Shown here: in pieces, positions 52,784 to 62,393 of the stretch
How positions within the stretch are numbered: position 1 is the first letter of the stretch
How the letters are laid out: each line of letters begins with the position of its first letter
NCBI RefSeq assembly: GCF_003945765.1
Contig: NZ_CP027712.1
Coordinates: 3,658,001 to 3,722,000 of the forward strand
Length of the DNA: 64,000 nucleotides
Reading direction: 5' to 3'
DNA from: Pseudomonas chlororaphis subsp. chlororaphis
GTDB lineage: Bacteria; Pseudomonadota; Gammaproteobacteria; Pseudomonadales; Pseudomonadaceae
Notes under the pieces: generated by a model
What the model was told of the DNA's origin: nothing
The model's input: the letters and a program-made list of their open reading frames with translations, nothing else
Databases searched by the model: none
Translations under genes and position numbers: made by a program

Positions 52784-54432
52784 CCGTCCTGCTCCGCCCA
52801 TTGCACGTAGCAGACCGCCACCGGCATCTGGTGCTGCCGGCAGAACTCCAGCCAGCGCAACTGGTTGTCCTGCAGGCGGTCGCCAGGGCCCTTGACCTCG
52901 ATCATGCGGTAGGTTTTCTGCTGCGGCCAGAACTGGATCAGGTCCGGCATGCCGGCGCGGTTGGCCTTGATGTCCTGCAGCAGGCGCTCGAACCAGTGCT
53001 TGAGGTGCTCGGCCGGCAGGCAGGCCAGCGCCTGCTCCAGCAATTCTTCGCCGAGGGCGCCCCAGAACACGAAAGGCGACTGCACGCCCCACTTGTCGAG
53101 GTAGCGCTGGCGGATGGTCTGCGCATAACGCCCGTCATCCAGCTCCGCCAGGCAGGCCTGGAACAGCTCGGCGCGACGGCTGTGGAAGTCCTCGCTCAAC
53201 AGGTCGGCCGGACCGCGCTGGAACGGGTGGAAGAACGCCCCGGGCAGCGGCGCGAAGATCGCCGGCCAGCAGAGCAGCCCGAACAGCGAATTGATCAGGC
53301 TGTTCTCCACGTAATGCACCGGCGCCTGCTCCTCGTGGAGATGGGCCTGCACATGGAATTCCACCGACAGCGCCGGATCGACCCGCGGCAGGCTGAGGTC
53401 CAGGCGCAGCGTCGGCTGGGTGCCGCCGCGCGGCGTGGCCGGGCCGCCCAGCTTGCGCCGCAACCTGGGCAGCAGCCGCAGCAGTTGCTGCTGCTCGGCC
53501 GCGTTGTGCGGGGCCAGTGCCGCCGCCTCGGCCAGGGCCAGCGCCTGCGGGTAATCGCAACTGCGCTCGAAGACGCGGATCAGCCGCGCTCTCGCCCCGG
53601 GATCGGCGCAGGCCTGGTAGATGGCGGCCGCCAGCGGCCATTCGGCTAGCCGCTCGCAATGCTGCCCCAGCAGGAACAGCAACTTGGCCCGGCGCCGCTG
53701 CAACCAGGGATTGTCGCTGGCGAACGCCTGGATGCTCGTCAGCACCTCCTCCAGCGCCGCGCCGTTTTCAAAATGCTGCCGACAGTCCTCCAGGTACAGG
53801 AAACCCTCGACGTCGGCGCGGCTGCGCAGCGCCCGAGCGTCGTCGCGAAACTCGACCTTTTCGTAGGTGAAGATACCCAGGTCGGCCAGCACGAACTCCG
53901 ACCAGTCCTGGTGCAGGTTGCCGAAGAACATCAGGCGCAGGCGGTCGCACAGCGCCATGACCGTCAGGCTGCACACCCCGTCTTCCAGATCCGGGCACCA
54001 CTGGCCCAGGCTTCGCGGCTCGTCGAACAGCGGCACCAAGGCGGCCAGCCAGTCGGACTTGCGGGCCTTCGGCTGCTCGATTTGCGCGCGAAAAACGTGG
54101 AGGATTTCCGCCTTCTGCAACAGGTTGAACAGCTCTTCCAGGGTCAGCGGCGCCTGCTCGTCGACCCAGCCCAGGCGCACCAGCGGTGCGACGGCCGCGC
54201 GAGTATCGCCGATTTCTTCATAGACCAGCCGGGACGTGCGAAAATGACAGCCCTTGCGCATGATCATGCGCACCAGCAGGGCCTGGGATGGCTGGGCCAG
54301 CGCCGAGAAGTCGTCGATGAAGCTACGCTCTTCGGGTGACAGCACATCGGCGTAGCGCAGCTTGAGCCACGCCAGCACCTGCTGGAAGTTGTGCAGGTAA
54401 TAAAGAGGGTTTTCCAGAGGGTTGGAAGTCAC
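52780..54432 (-). CDS. FAN1-like VRR-NUC structure-specific nuclease
   Basis: 550 residues. A C-terminal VRR-NUC domain carries the PD-(D/E)xK site: MPDLIQFWP then YRMIEVKGPGDRLQDNQLRWL. Ahead of it is a helical TPR-like middle region and an N-terminal winged-helix/SAP-like part (LLVRMIMRKGCHFRTSRLVYEEIG). This is the architecture of bacterial FAN1, whose P. aeruginosa form cuts branched and interstrand-crosslinked DNA. The GTG at 54432 gives the family start MTSNPLENPLYYLHNF. An upstream TTG is possible; neither has a strong Shine-Dalgarno. It is coupled to the helicase gene. Confidence 0.83.
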   Translation of the reverse strand: MTSNPLENPLYYLHNFQQVLAWLKLRYADVLSPEERSFIDDFSALAQPSQALLVRMIMRKGCHFRTSRLVYEEIGDTRAAVAPLVRLGWVDEQAPLTLEELFNLLQKAEILHVFRAQIEQPKARKSDWLAALVPLFDEPRSLGQWCPDLEDGVCSLTVMALCDRLRLMFFGNLHQDWSEFVLADLGIFTYEKVEFRDDARALRSRADVEGFLYLEDCRQHFENGAALEEVLTSIQAFASDNPWLQRRRAKLLFLLGQHCERLAEWPLAAAIYQACADPGARARLIRVFERSCDYPQALALAEAAALAPHNAAEQQQLLRLLPRLRRKLGGPATPRGGTQPTLRLDLSLPRVDPALSVEFHVQAHLHEEQAPVHYVENSLINSLFGLLCWPAIFAPLPGAFFHPFQRGPADLLSEDFHSRRAELFQACLAELDDGRYAQTIRQRYLDKWGVQSPFVFWGALGEELLEQALACLPAEHLKHWFERLLQDIKANRAGMPDLIQFWPQQKTYRMIEVKGPGDRLQDNQLRWLEFCRQHQMPVAVCYVQWAEQDG

Positions 54433-54650
54433 AGGACAAGCGCGCCGCAAAGAGGTTGATACTGGTTATGCATACAGATAACAGCTGCCGACCTGCCCTG
54501 GCAAACACTATTGGATAAGTGGCGTTACAGGTTTTTTTACGGGGCCGCAGAACTTTCTTGCGGTTAATCACACCAAGGGCGGATAGCCATATAGTCGCGA
54601 GCCGCCAATCATGGGTGGACTCACAAAGATTCATGAAGAGAGGTTTGTCT

Positions 54651-54875
54651 ATGAACGTCAAATACCTGGGCCTGCCGTTGGCCGTTGCAGCCTTCCTGGC
54701 ACTGGGCGGCTGTGCCTCGCCAACCGTGGTGACGCTGCAGAACGGCACGCAATACCTGACCAAGGACATGCCTAACGCCAAGACCGCCGACGGGTTCTAC
54801 GAATTCGAAGACATCGCCGGCAAGAAAATCCGCATCAAGGCGGCCGATGTCGCCACCGTCCGCCAAGAGGACTGA
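54651..54875 (+). CDS. YgdI/YgdR-like lipoprotein (DUF903)
   Basis: 74 residues. A lipoprotein signal ends in LALGGC (Cys21). The mature part TVVTLQNGTQYLTKDMPNAKTADGFYEFEDIAGKKIRIKAADVATVRQED-type, with the NG-x-x-Y and GFYEFED pattern, is the small beta-barrel of the YgdI/YgdR family (LSM-like fold). It sits in the envelope with unknown function. The ATG at 54651 has AGAGAGG about 9 nt upstream. Confidence 0.85.
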   Translation: MNVKYLGLPLAVAAFLALGGCASPTVVTLQNGTQYLTKDMPNAKTADGFYEFEDIAGKKIRIKAADVATVRQED

Positions 54876-54895
54876 CCGATCGAACCCGGTCGCCC

Positions 54896-55288
54896 TCAGG
54901 GCGACCAGGGTGCCGAATTCTGCCCCGGCACGCTGTTATCGCAGGAAATGTAGTGCTGCTCCCCGCGCTTCTGCAGTTCGCCACGCACCCGCTGACACCG
55001 CTCGAACTCCCGGGCCGCCGCATTATCGATGCTGATATTGCCGGTGGTTTCAGGCTTTTTACCCTCCCCCAGGGTCACGCTCGCCCAAGGCCGCTCTGCG
55101 TCGATATGAAAGCGGCTGCCCGGTTCGGGCTGCACTTCTTTTTCGGTGGCCTGCGCGGCGGCCGGTAGCTGGTCCGGGGTCACGCCGTAGCGCTTGAGGA
55201 TCGACTGCTGAGGCAAGTCCTCGGCCATTGCGCTGCCCGCCATCAGGACCAGCGCCAGACCGATGCCATACCTCTGGTTATCACTCAC
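54896..55288 (-). CDS. Periplasmic hypothetical protein
   Basis: 130 residues from a GTG start at 55288, preceded by AGGAG. The signal peptide is RYGIGLALVLMAGSAMA, cleaved before EDLPQQ. The mature part is soluble with two Cys (in FERCQRVR and YISCDNS) that could form one disulfide. No family is recognised. It converges with the YgdI-like gene. Confidence 0.7.
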   Translation of the reverse strand: MSDNQRYGIGLALVLMAGSAMAEDLPQQSILKRYGVTPDQLPAAAQATEKEVQPEPGSRFHIDAERPWASVTLGEGKKPETTGNISIDNAAAREFERCQRVRGELQKRGEQHYISCDNSVPGQNSAPWSP

Positions 55289-55598
55289 CTTGTGTTTCTC
55301 CTGCTGTTCACTGTTGCCATTGAATGAGCCTCGGCAGCGGCTGCCTGCCTTGATAACGCGCAGGCTCCTGCGGACTTTAAGGGCCCGGAGCGCACGCGCG
55401 GCATCCACCCGCCTGGCGACAGGCCGATGTTTTATCGAGCGCTGTGTCACAGGGGGCAGGTATTGGAGTCACTTCCAGGCTGGCGGGTCACCCTTTGGGC
55501 AAATACCCTTGGCTTTGGCGAAAAATGCGGTCGAGGGACACACAAAGAAAAACCCATGACCGCGCGAGGCAAAAATCGCCAACCCGCGCGGTCAGGCT
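55289..55598. other. 310-bp intergenic region
   Basis: It lies between the start of the periplasmic hypothetical gene and the stop of pueA. It holds the pueA terminator at 55557-55594; nothing else could be identified. Confidence 0.6.
55557..55594 (-). terminator. Rho-independent terminator of the pue operon
   Basis: Perfect 10-bp stem TGACCGCGCG / CGCGCGGTCA with an 18-nt loop, followed on the minus strand by GGGTTTTTCTTTG. It lies just after the pueA stop. Confidence 0.8.
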
Positions 55599-57452
55599 TC
55601 AGGCGATGGTGATGCTCGCGCCGTTGAGGCTGTCCAGGCTCACCCCTACCAGGGTCACCGAGTCACCACCGAAGGTCAGCAGGGTATCGTTGCCCACGGT
55701 GCTGGCGTGGGCGCGGAAGTCGTCGTTGGCGACCACGCCTGCGACGCCGAGGAACACCAGTTTGTCGCTGCTCTGGTAACCCAGCACCCGGTCCTGGCCG
55801 AAATTGCCGCTGAACAGCAAGGTATTACTACCCCCGCCCGCCTGCAGCAGGTCGTTGCCCGCACCGCCGACCAGCACATCGTTGCCCTGTCCGCCGATCA
55901 GGTGGTCATCGCCGTCCAGGCCGAACAGCCAGTCGCCGCCAGCGTGAGCGGTCAGGGTATTGGCCGCGGCGTCGCCCTTCACCGAAGCGGCGTACTGGGT
56001 CAGGTTGCTCCCCGCCAGCAGGCCCTTGTCGGTGACGCTGTGGGTCACGTCGTCCTTGAATAGGCCCCAGAGGAACCCCGGTTCCTTGCTGGTGATCGCG
56101 CCGATATCGCGGGTGATGCTGATGCCGCCATTGGCATCGCGCACATACAGGGTGCCGGCGCCGTCGTTGGCGAAGCTGAAGTTCTTCACCGATTGCTGCA
56201 GGTCCAGGGTGTTGTGGCCCTGCCCGCCCAGCAGGATGTTGTAGCCGCCGGCGTCGCGAAAGGTATCGTTGCCGGCGCGGCCTTCGAGGTAGTCGTTGCC
56301 CTGGCCGCCCTGGATCAGGTCGTTGCTGTCGGTGCCGATGATAAAGGTGCTGCCCTTGTGGGTTTCGGCATTGCGGTTGAGGTCCTGGACCCAGGTGGTA
56401 GCCCGCGCCGGGTCCGACAGGTTGGCGACGATGATGGTCGAGTCCTTGCTCGTCAGGTCGTAGAACTTCGACTCGAGGATCCGTGTCATGCCGTCGCCGT
56501 AGCCGGTGGGCAGGTGCGACAGCCAGGTCGGGATATTCAGGATGGAGAACGGCAGCAGGTTCCAGGCCGCCGAGGCGTAATGGTCGTTGAAACTGACGAT
56601 GTTGTTGGTCGCCGACTCCTGCGCCGTGTCGTGCACGCCGAGGGACGCCAGGTTGAACGAAGAGCCGTCGAGGGCGCGGAACACCGGGTCGTTTTCGTAG
56701 CCGATATTCAGCACCTTGTCCCCCGCGCTCTGGGTCGGCGAGGCGTAGGCGACGTAGCTGGCATCCTGGTAGAACCCCGACCAGTGATCGCCGCTCAGGT
56801 CCGCCAGGCTGTTGACCGCCAGGCCGCCGAGGCTGTGGCCGCTGACCAGGATGTCCTTGCCCGTCAGGCCGTTGGCCTGGGCGAAGGCCGCGACATCGGC
56901 GAGCAGCTTGCCGAAGGCTTCGCCGGCGTAGTTTTTCGCATAGTCCCTGGGCCCGAACGCCGCCAGCAGGTCGTTGATCACATCGCCGATGGAGTCGCCG
57001 ATCACCGATTCACGGGGCCCGCTGGTGCCGCGAAAGGCAATGCCAATGGAGGTCAGGTGGCCCTGGTCGTCGTACTTGCCGAGGACTTCGGCCTGGGCCG
57101 TGGTGTAGCCGGCCTTTTCCCCGTAGTAGGTGCCCCTGAAGTCGGTCTTGCCGTCGTAGCCCAGCTGGGAAGCGCCGATCGGCGTCCAGCCGGCCTTTTG
57201 CACCGCCTCCAGCGCGGCTTTCTCCGAGTCGGGGTTCCACGGCACGCCCGGAATCACCCCTTGCGAATCGCTGCTGCCGATCAGCCCCGTGACCAGGGTC
57301 GCCGGTAGGCCGAGGCCGAAACCGTACTGCTGATAACCGGCGGAAAAGCCGTTGTCGAGGTTGTGGTAGGAATACAGCGTGATCGCCAGCGCATCGGAAA
57401 ACAGCGCCTTTGAATCTTCTGTGCCGAGGTTTTTGTAGTCATACACACCCAT
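55599..57452 (-). CDS. pueA: Class I.3 lipase/polyurethanase PueA
   Basis: 617 residues, the length of P. chlororaphis PueA. The alpha/beta-hydrolase domain has nucleophile Ser207 in VSGHSLGGL, an Asp in GYENDPVF and a His in SFNDHYAS. RTX nonapeptide repeats follow (GGQGNDYLEG, AGNDTF, GGQGNDVLVGGAGNDLL) that bind Ca2+. The C-terminus ends in a hydrophobic type I secretion tail after DSLNGAS. No N-terminal signal, as expected for type I export. It is secreted and hydrolyses triglycerides and polyester. The ATG at 57452 has AGAGG upstream. Its exporter (AprDEF) probably lies beyond 64000. Confidence 0.9.
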   Translation of the reverse strand: MGVYDYKNLGTEDSKALFSDALAITLYSYHNLDNGFSAGYQQYGFGLGLPATLVTGLIGSSDSQGVIPGVPWNPDSEKAALEAVQKAGWTPIGASQLGYDGKTDFRGTYYGEKAGYTTAQAEVLGKYDDQGHLTSIGIAFRGTSGPRESVIGDSIGDVINDLLAAFGPRDYAKNYAGEAFGKLLADVAAFAQANGLTGKDILVSGHSLGGLAVNSLADLSGDHWSGFYQDASYVAYASPTQSAGDKVLNIGYENDPVFRALDGSSFNLASLGVHDTAQESATNNIVSFNDHYASAAWNLLPFSILNIPTWLSHLPTGYGDGMTRILESKFYDLTSKDSTIIVANLSDPARATTWVQDLNRNAETHKGSTFIIGTDSNDLIQGGQGNDYLEGRAGNDTFRDAGGYNILLGGQGHNTLDLQQSVKNFSFANDGAGTLYVRDANGGISITRDIGAITSKEPGFLWGLFKDDVTHSVTDKGLLAGSNLTQYAASVKGDAAANTLTAHAGGDWLFGLDGDDHLIGGQGNDVLVGGAGNDLLQAGGGSNTLLFSGNFGQDRVLGYQSSDKLVFLGVAGVVANDDFRAHASTVGNDTLLTFGGDSVTLVGVSLDSLNGASITIA

Positions 57453-57502
57453 GGTATTGCCTCTCTTTGTTGTTGAACTTTATTCGAGATAGCTCACGCG
57501 GA

Positions 57503-57527
57503 CGGGACGCCCTCAACAGGCGCCCCG
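57503..57527 (-). other. Intergenic hairpin between pueB and pueA
   Basis: CGGGACGCC / GGCGCCCCG pair with one mismatch around a 7-nt loop. There is no T-run on the minus strand, so it is more likely to modulate mRNA ends than to terminate fully. Confidence 0.4.
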
Positions 57528-57559
57528 CCCTTAGTGCAATGCCTCCTTGCGTTTTTTAT

Positions 57560-59260
57560 CTAGGCGAAGACGATCCCCCCTGCGGAAAGGCTGTCCGGTG
57601 CGACCCCGACCAGCGTGACGGCGTAGTCGCCGACGCTGAGCAAGGTGTCCTGGCCGCTCTGTGACAGGTGCTGCGTGTAGTCATAGCCCTGCCCCGCGCC
57701 CGCCACGCCCATGAACACCAGCTTGTCGCTGCCCTGGTAGCCATGGATCGCGTCGAAGCCGAAGGCGCCGCTGAACAGGAAGGTGTTGGCCCCGCCGCCG
57801 CTGGAGTACATGACGTCGTTGCCGGCGCCGCCGACAAAGGTCACGTCGCTCTTGTCGCTGCGCAGCACATCGTCGCCGCCGTGACCGAACAGCCAGTCGC
57901 CGTCGACGCTGGCCACCAGCGCATTGCCGTAGGCGTCGCCATTGAGCGAGTGGTTGTATTGGGTCAACTGGTTGCCGGCCAGCAGGCCCTGGTCGGTCAC
58001 GCTGTGGGTCACTTCCTTGCTGAACAGGCCCCAGGCAAAACCCGGCTCCTTGCTCACCAGCGCGCCGATATCGCGGGTCATGCTGATGCCGCCGTAGGCA
58101 TCGCGCACGTACAGGGTACCGTCACCATCGTTGACCACGCTGAACTTACCCAGCGACTGCTGCAGGTCGAAGACGTTATGCCCCTTGCCGCCCAGCAGGA
58201 TGTTGTAGCCACCGTCGTCGCGGAAGGTGTCGTTGCCGTCGCGGCCCTCGATGAAGTCGTTGCCGCGCCCGCCCTTGAGCAGGTCGCTGCCGTCGGTGCC
58301 GAAGATAAAGGTGCTGCCCTTGTGCGGTTCGGCGTTGCGGTTGAGGTCCTCGACCCAGGTCTTGCCCCGACTGGCCTCGGACAAAGTGGAAACGATCAGG
58401 GTCGAGTCCTTGCTGGTCAGGTCGTAGAACGCCGAATCCACCACTCGGTTCAAGCCATCGGCGTAACCCGCGGAACCGTGGGCCTTCCACGACAGCGGGT
58501 TGAGGATGCTCTGCGGCAGCAGGTTCTCCAGGGTCGACGCGTAGTGCTCGTTGAAGTTGACGATGTTGTTGGTCGCCGACGCCTGGACCTTGTCATGGCT
58601 GCCCAGGGACGAAGCGTTGAAGGTGGTGCCGTCGAGCACCCTGAACACCGGATCGTTTTCGTAGCCGATGTTCAGCACTTTGTCCCCCGGGCCCTGGGTC
58701 GGCGAGGCGAACGCCACATAGCGGGCGTCGGCATAGAAACCGCCCCAGTGCTCGCCGCTCAGCTCGGCCAGGCTGTTGACCCCCAGGCCGCCCAGGCTGT
58801 GGCCGCTGACCAGTACATCCTGGCCGCTCAGGCCCTGGGCCTTGGCGAACTCGGCGACACTGGCGAACAGCTTGTCGAAGGCATTCTTGCTGTAGTTCGC
58901 CGCGTAACCCACCGGCCCGACCGCCGCCAGCAGGTTGTTCTTGATGTCGCCCAGGGTATCGCTCAAGCCCAGGCCGCCAGTGCCGCGAAAGGCGATACCG
59001 ATCGACAGCAGCTTGCCGGCCTCGTCATAACGCCCCAGCACCTCCACTTCGGCGCTGGTAAAGCCTGGCTGCTCGCCGAAGAAGGTGCCCTGGGGCCCGA
59101 CCTTGCCCTGATACCCCAGCCGCTCGGCACCAATCGCCGTCCAGCCCGACGCCAGCGGCTGCCCGGTGGGCGTGTAGGCGTAGAGCGTCAACGCCAGGGC
59201 ATCGCTGTACAGCGCCTTGCCCGCCTCGCCCTTGAAACTCCGGTAATCGAATACACCCAT
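57560..59260 (-). CDS. pueB: Class I.3 lipase/polyurethanase PueB
   Basis: 566 residues, the length of PueB. Same layout as PueA: Ser155 in VSGHSLGGL, an Asp in GYENDPVF and a His in NFNEHYAS. RTX repeats follow (GGRGNDFIEG, DGNDTF, VGGAGNDVM), partly degenerate in the last block (VLRSDKSDVTF). The hydrophobic end is DSLSAGGIVFA. PueA has an insertion of about 50 residues early in the chain that PueB lacks. It is a paralogue of PueA, upstream in the same operon, also exported by type I secretion. Confidence 0.9.
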   Translation of the reverse strand: MGVFDYRSFKGEAGKALYSDALALTLYAYTPTGQPLASGWTAIGAERLGYQGKVGPQGTFFGEQPGFTSAEVEVLGRYDEAGKLLSIGIAFRGTGGLGLSDTLGDIKNNLLAAVGPVGYAANYSKNAFDKLFASVAEFAKAQGLSGQDVLVSGHSLGGLGVNSLAELSGEHWGGFYADARYVAFASPTQGPGDKVLNIGYENDPVFRVLDGTTFNASSLGSHDKVQASATNNIVNFNEHYASTLENLLPQSILNPLSWKAHGSAGYADGLNRVVDSAFYDLTSKDSTLIVSTLSEASRGKTWVEDLNRNAEPHKGSTFIFGTDGSDLLKGGRGNDFIEGRDGNDTFRDDGGYNILLGGKGHNVFDLQQSLGKFSVVNDGDGTLYVRDAYGGISMTRDIGALVSKEPGFAWGLFSKEVTHSVTDQGLLAGNQLTQYNHSLNGDAYGNALVASVDGDWLFGHGGDDVLRSDKSDVTFVGGAGNDVMYSSGGGANTFLFSGAFGFDAIHGYQGSDKLVFMGVAGAGQGYDYTQHLSQSGQDTLLSVGDYAVTLVGVAPDSLSAGGIVFA

Positions 59261-59297
59261 GTTGTGTCTCACTCTTATGGTCATTGGCCCGCAGGCC

Positions 59298-62200
59298 TCA
59301 GAACTGCCAGTCCAGGGTCAGGCCGACCCCGTGACTCTTGTCCCGAGAACCCAGCAGGCCGTTGTAGTCCAGGTTTACCCGGGTATCGCGCCCCAGCAAC
59401 AGGCCGGCGCGAGCCCCGACCACAGCGGCGTTACGGTCCAGCGCAACGCTCTGTATGTTGAACGAACCACCATTGGCAAAAGCCAGGTGCTGATCCGAAT
59501 GGGTATCGCTCAGGTTGTGCTGCCAGCCGAGGGTGCCGGCCAGTTCCAGCTGCCGGACATCGGACAGGGCGAAGCGTTTGCTGGCCCGCAGGCCGAGGGT
59601 CGAGAGCACCGCGTCGCGGTTGTCATCGCCACTGCGCAGTGCGGTAGCCCCGCCTTTTTCGCGGAAGCTGTCGCTGCCCACATGCACGTAGGCCAGATTG
59701 ACGAAGGGCTCCAGGGCCACACCCGGCAGCGCCACTTGCCACGCCGCTTCGGTGAACAGCTGGGCGGTCTGGGCGTCGCGCTTGACCTTTTGCCGGTCGG
59801 AGAACTCGCCGTATTGCAGGTCGCGCTTCACATCGATGCGATGCCAGCTATAGGAACCGCCGACGCTCAGGCGCACGGCATCCAGCTGATGACCCAGGTA
59901 GGCACCCAGGTGATAGCTGTCCACCTCTGCCTGGGAATGGGTGCCGTCGCCCATGCTCAGGGAACTGTCGCTGTAGCCGGTGAACAGGCCGAGACGAGTG
60001 TCTTCGGCGATCAAGCCATCGACCCCGGCGAGCAGGCCGCCGATCGAAGTGTTGTAGTTGGCATGGTCATAACCGCCGTCGGCCTTGCCCCAGGCCCCCA
60101 GCACCTTGAACCACACATTGTTGTCGCTGGCCGCGGGCGCCGACGAATCGAGCAGGCCGTCCTGACGCAGACGGTCGCCCACCGCATCGCGCAGCTGACG
60201 GCTGTCGTTGATCAGCAGCGTGCCGATGGCCGGATGGATCTCCCCGGTCAGTTGCTGGAAGGCTTGTTGCGCGCTGGCGGCGTTCTCCGACAGCAGCAGG
60301 CTTTCGTACACCGGATTGCCCGCCCCCAGTCGCTCGGCGGCGGCCGCCACGGAACGCTGGTTCGGGGTCAGGCCGACGTCGCTGAAGGACGTGGCGTTAC
60401 GCGCGACCTGCAACTGTACGCCGCTGGCCGAGTAATCGAGGCTGCCACCAATGAACAGGTAGTTCGGCGTCACCGAACCGAAGCGCCCTTCGATGCCACC
60501 GGCCGCCTGCAGGATGTTGTATTGCCGGCCGAGCAGGCTTTGCGCCTCGCGGGCACTGAGCAGGGTCGGGCTGTTCTCCAGGGCCAGGGTCACATTGGCC
60601 CCTTCGACGGTGGCCTTGCCGCCGGCGACTATCTGGTCGCTGCTGGTGGGCGACAGCTCCACCGCGTAGGTCGAGCCCGGTTGCAGGGTCACGTCGCCCG
60701 CCACCTGCAAGGTGCCGATCGAGTTGCCCGGCGCCACGGTACCGCCACGGTTGGCGGTCAGCGCGGCGATGCGCCCGTTGCCGCCGAGAATGCCGCTGTC
60801 ATTGACCGTCACCGCCGAGGCCAGCGAACCGTTGATGGCCAGGCGTCCCTGATTGACCAGGGTCGGGCCGCTGTAGCTGTTGTTGCCGGTCAGCACCAGG
60901 GTGCCGATGCCCTGCTTGGTCAGGCCGCCGTGTCCGGAAATGTCGTTGCGCCAGACATCCAGGCCGCAAGACAGGCCAGTGCACAGGCGCTCGGTGGGTT
61001 TGCCGGCATCCACCACGGCGCCGATACCGGGCAGGTCGACCACGAACTGGCCGGAGCCGTAGGCGCCTTCGACCCGGAACTCCTGAGGAATGTCCGCTTC
61101 GGTGACGAACATGCCCGGACCGTCGATGCCCTTTTGCAGGTTGATCATGCCCCAGCCGTACAACGCGTCGATGCCCGGATCGCCCATGTCGGTGGCGGTG
61201 GTCCTCAGCACCGTGGCGATCTGCGAAGCGCTCATGTAGGGAAAGCGCTCCATCAGCACCGCCGCCGCGCCCGCCACATGGGGCGCGGCCATCGAGGTGC
61301 CGCTCTTGTTGGCGTAGCCGATGGTCATGTCGTCCAGGTTGGTGCCGCCGATCACCGCGCTGTAGATCCGCGTACCCGGCGCCGAGACGCAGAAGCTCGC
61401 GGTGTAGCCGCAGCGCGAGGAGAAGGTGCTGAGGGTGTAGGGATTGGGGCTGGCGGTGTCCGGGTTCTTCTGCAAGGCCGCCACCGTCATCCAGTTCGGC
61501 GCGATTTCCGGCACGAAATAGGCCAGGCCGGCGATGGCGTCCGGGTTGTTCAGGTTGTAGTCGTTGCCGGCGGCGAAGATGGTCAGCACACCACCGCGGG
61601 CCGCGTCGATCGCCCCGCTGTAGGCGCCACCCTGGCGGGTGCCCAGCAGCGGCTGGATCTGGTCGAACTGCAACTGCGCGTCCTGCACGGTGAAATGCGG
61701 GAAGGCCGGGTCGCGACCGCCCTGGTCGAAGCGGTCGGTGATGCCGATGCCCCAGCTGTTGTTGATGATCCGCGCGCCGCTGTTCACCAGGGCATCCCAG
61801 CCGGCCCGGTAGACCGCGCCGTCGTTGCCGAGAATGATCCCGTCCTCGGGGCCCGGGTCGCCGTTTTCGGCGCTGATGATCTGCGCGTCGAAGGCCACGC
61901 CATGCATCGGCCCGCCGTCGCGGCTGCCGGCGGCGATCCCGCCGACGTGGGTGCCGTGGGAGCCGAGCTTGCCGTCGGAGCCCACCGAGGGCGTGCCGTC
62001 ATAACGGAAGGCATCGCCGGCTTTGACCGGAATGTAAGGGTCGGTGTATTCGCGGATGCCGCTGGTGACCAGGGTGATCACCTTGTTGCTGCCGCTGAAT
62101 TCCGGGTGCTGGGCATACACCGGCTGGTCGAAGATCCCCAGCTTGACGCCCTTGCCGGTATAACCGGCGGCATAGGCCTGCTCGGCATGGATCGCCCCCA

Positions 62201-62381
62201 GGCCCCATTCGGCGTTGAACTCGGCACTGCGCCAACTGCCGGGATCGCCCGGCTGGCCGCTTTCGACATAAGGCGCGGCCTGGGCGTTACCCGCCACGGC
62301 CAGGCCACAGATCAAAGCGCCGCAGGAGGCGCGCACCAGGCTGTTGGCCGCCGGAGCAGCCCCCGTAAATCTGTATTTCAT
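59298..62381 (-). CDS. Autotransporter subtilase (PrtB/PspB-like serine protease)
   Basis: 1027 residues. A long signal peptide (ICGLAVAGNAQAA, cleaved near residue 36) precedes an S8 protease domain with catalytic Asp85 (LGIFDQPVY), His142 (GSHGTHVGG) and Ser363 (KSGTSMAAPHVAG). A beta-helix passenger linker follows (NNSYSGPTLVNQGRL, GTVAPGNSIGTLQV, an autotransporter PATR-like repeat). The last about 270 residues are the outer-membrane beta-barrel, ending in Trp-Gln-Phe. It lies 37 nt upstream of pueB. Such proteases accompany AprDEF and the lipases in P. fluorescens/chlororaphis (PrtA, PrtB). Confidence 0.87.
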   Translation of the reverse strand: MKYRFTGAAPAANSLVRASCGALICGLAVAGNAQAAPYVESGQPGDPGSWRSAEFNAEWGLGAIHAEQAYAAGYTGKGVKLGIFDQPVYAQHPEFSGSNKVITLVTSGIREYTDPYIPVKAGDAFRYDGTPSVGSDGKLGSHGTHVGGIAAGSRDGGPMHGVAFDAQIISAENGDPGPEDGIILGNDGAVYRAGWDALVNSGARIINNSWGIGITDRFDQGGRDPAFPHFTVQDAQLQFDQIQPLLGTRQGGAYSGAIDAARGGVLTIFAAGNDYNLNNPDAIAGLAYFVPEIAPNWMTVAALQKNPDTASPNPYTLSTFSSRCGYTASFCVSAPGTRIYSAVIGGTNLDDMTIGYANKSGTSMAAPHVAGAAAVLMERFPYMSASQIATVLRTTATDMGDPGIDALYGWGMINLQKGIDGPGMFVTEADIPQEFRVEGAYGSGQFVVDLPGIGAVVDAGKPTERLCTGLSCGLDVWRNDISGHGGLTKQGIGTLVLTGNNSYSGPTLVNQGRLAINGSLASAVTVNDSGILGGNGRIAALTANRGGTVAPGNSIGTLQVAGDVTLQPGSTYAVELSPTSSDQIVAGGKATVEGANVTLALENSPTLLSAREAQSLLGRQYNILQAAGGIEGRFGSVTPNYLFIGGSLDYSASGVQLQVARNATSFSDVGLTPNQRSVAAAAERLGAGNPVYESLLLSENAASAQQAFQQLTGEIHPAIGTLLINDSRQLRDAVGDRLRQDGLLDSSAPAASDNNVWFKVLGAWGKADGGYDHANYNTSIGGLLAGVDGLIAEDTRLGLFTGYSDSSLSMGDGTHSQAEVDSYHLGAYLGHQLDAVRLSVGGSYSWHRIDVKRDLQYGEFSDRQKVKRDAQTAQLFTEAAWQVALPGVALEPFVNLAYVHVGSDSFREKGGATALRSGDDNRDAVLSTLGLRASKRFALSDVRQLELAGTLGWQHNLSDTHSDQHLAFANGGSFNIQSVALDRNAAVVGARAGLLLGRDTRVNLDYNGLLGSRDKSHGVGLTLDWQF

Positions 62382-62393
62382 CGGTACCTTCCT

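Noticed and set aside
50369..52810. 813-codon plus-strand open frame
   Set aside because: Shadow of the Fe-S helicase gene, which has all helicase motifs.
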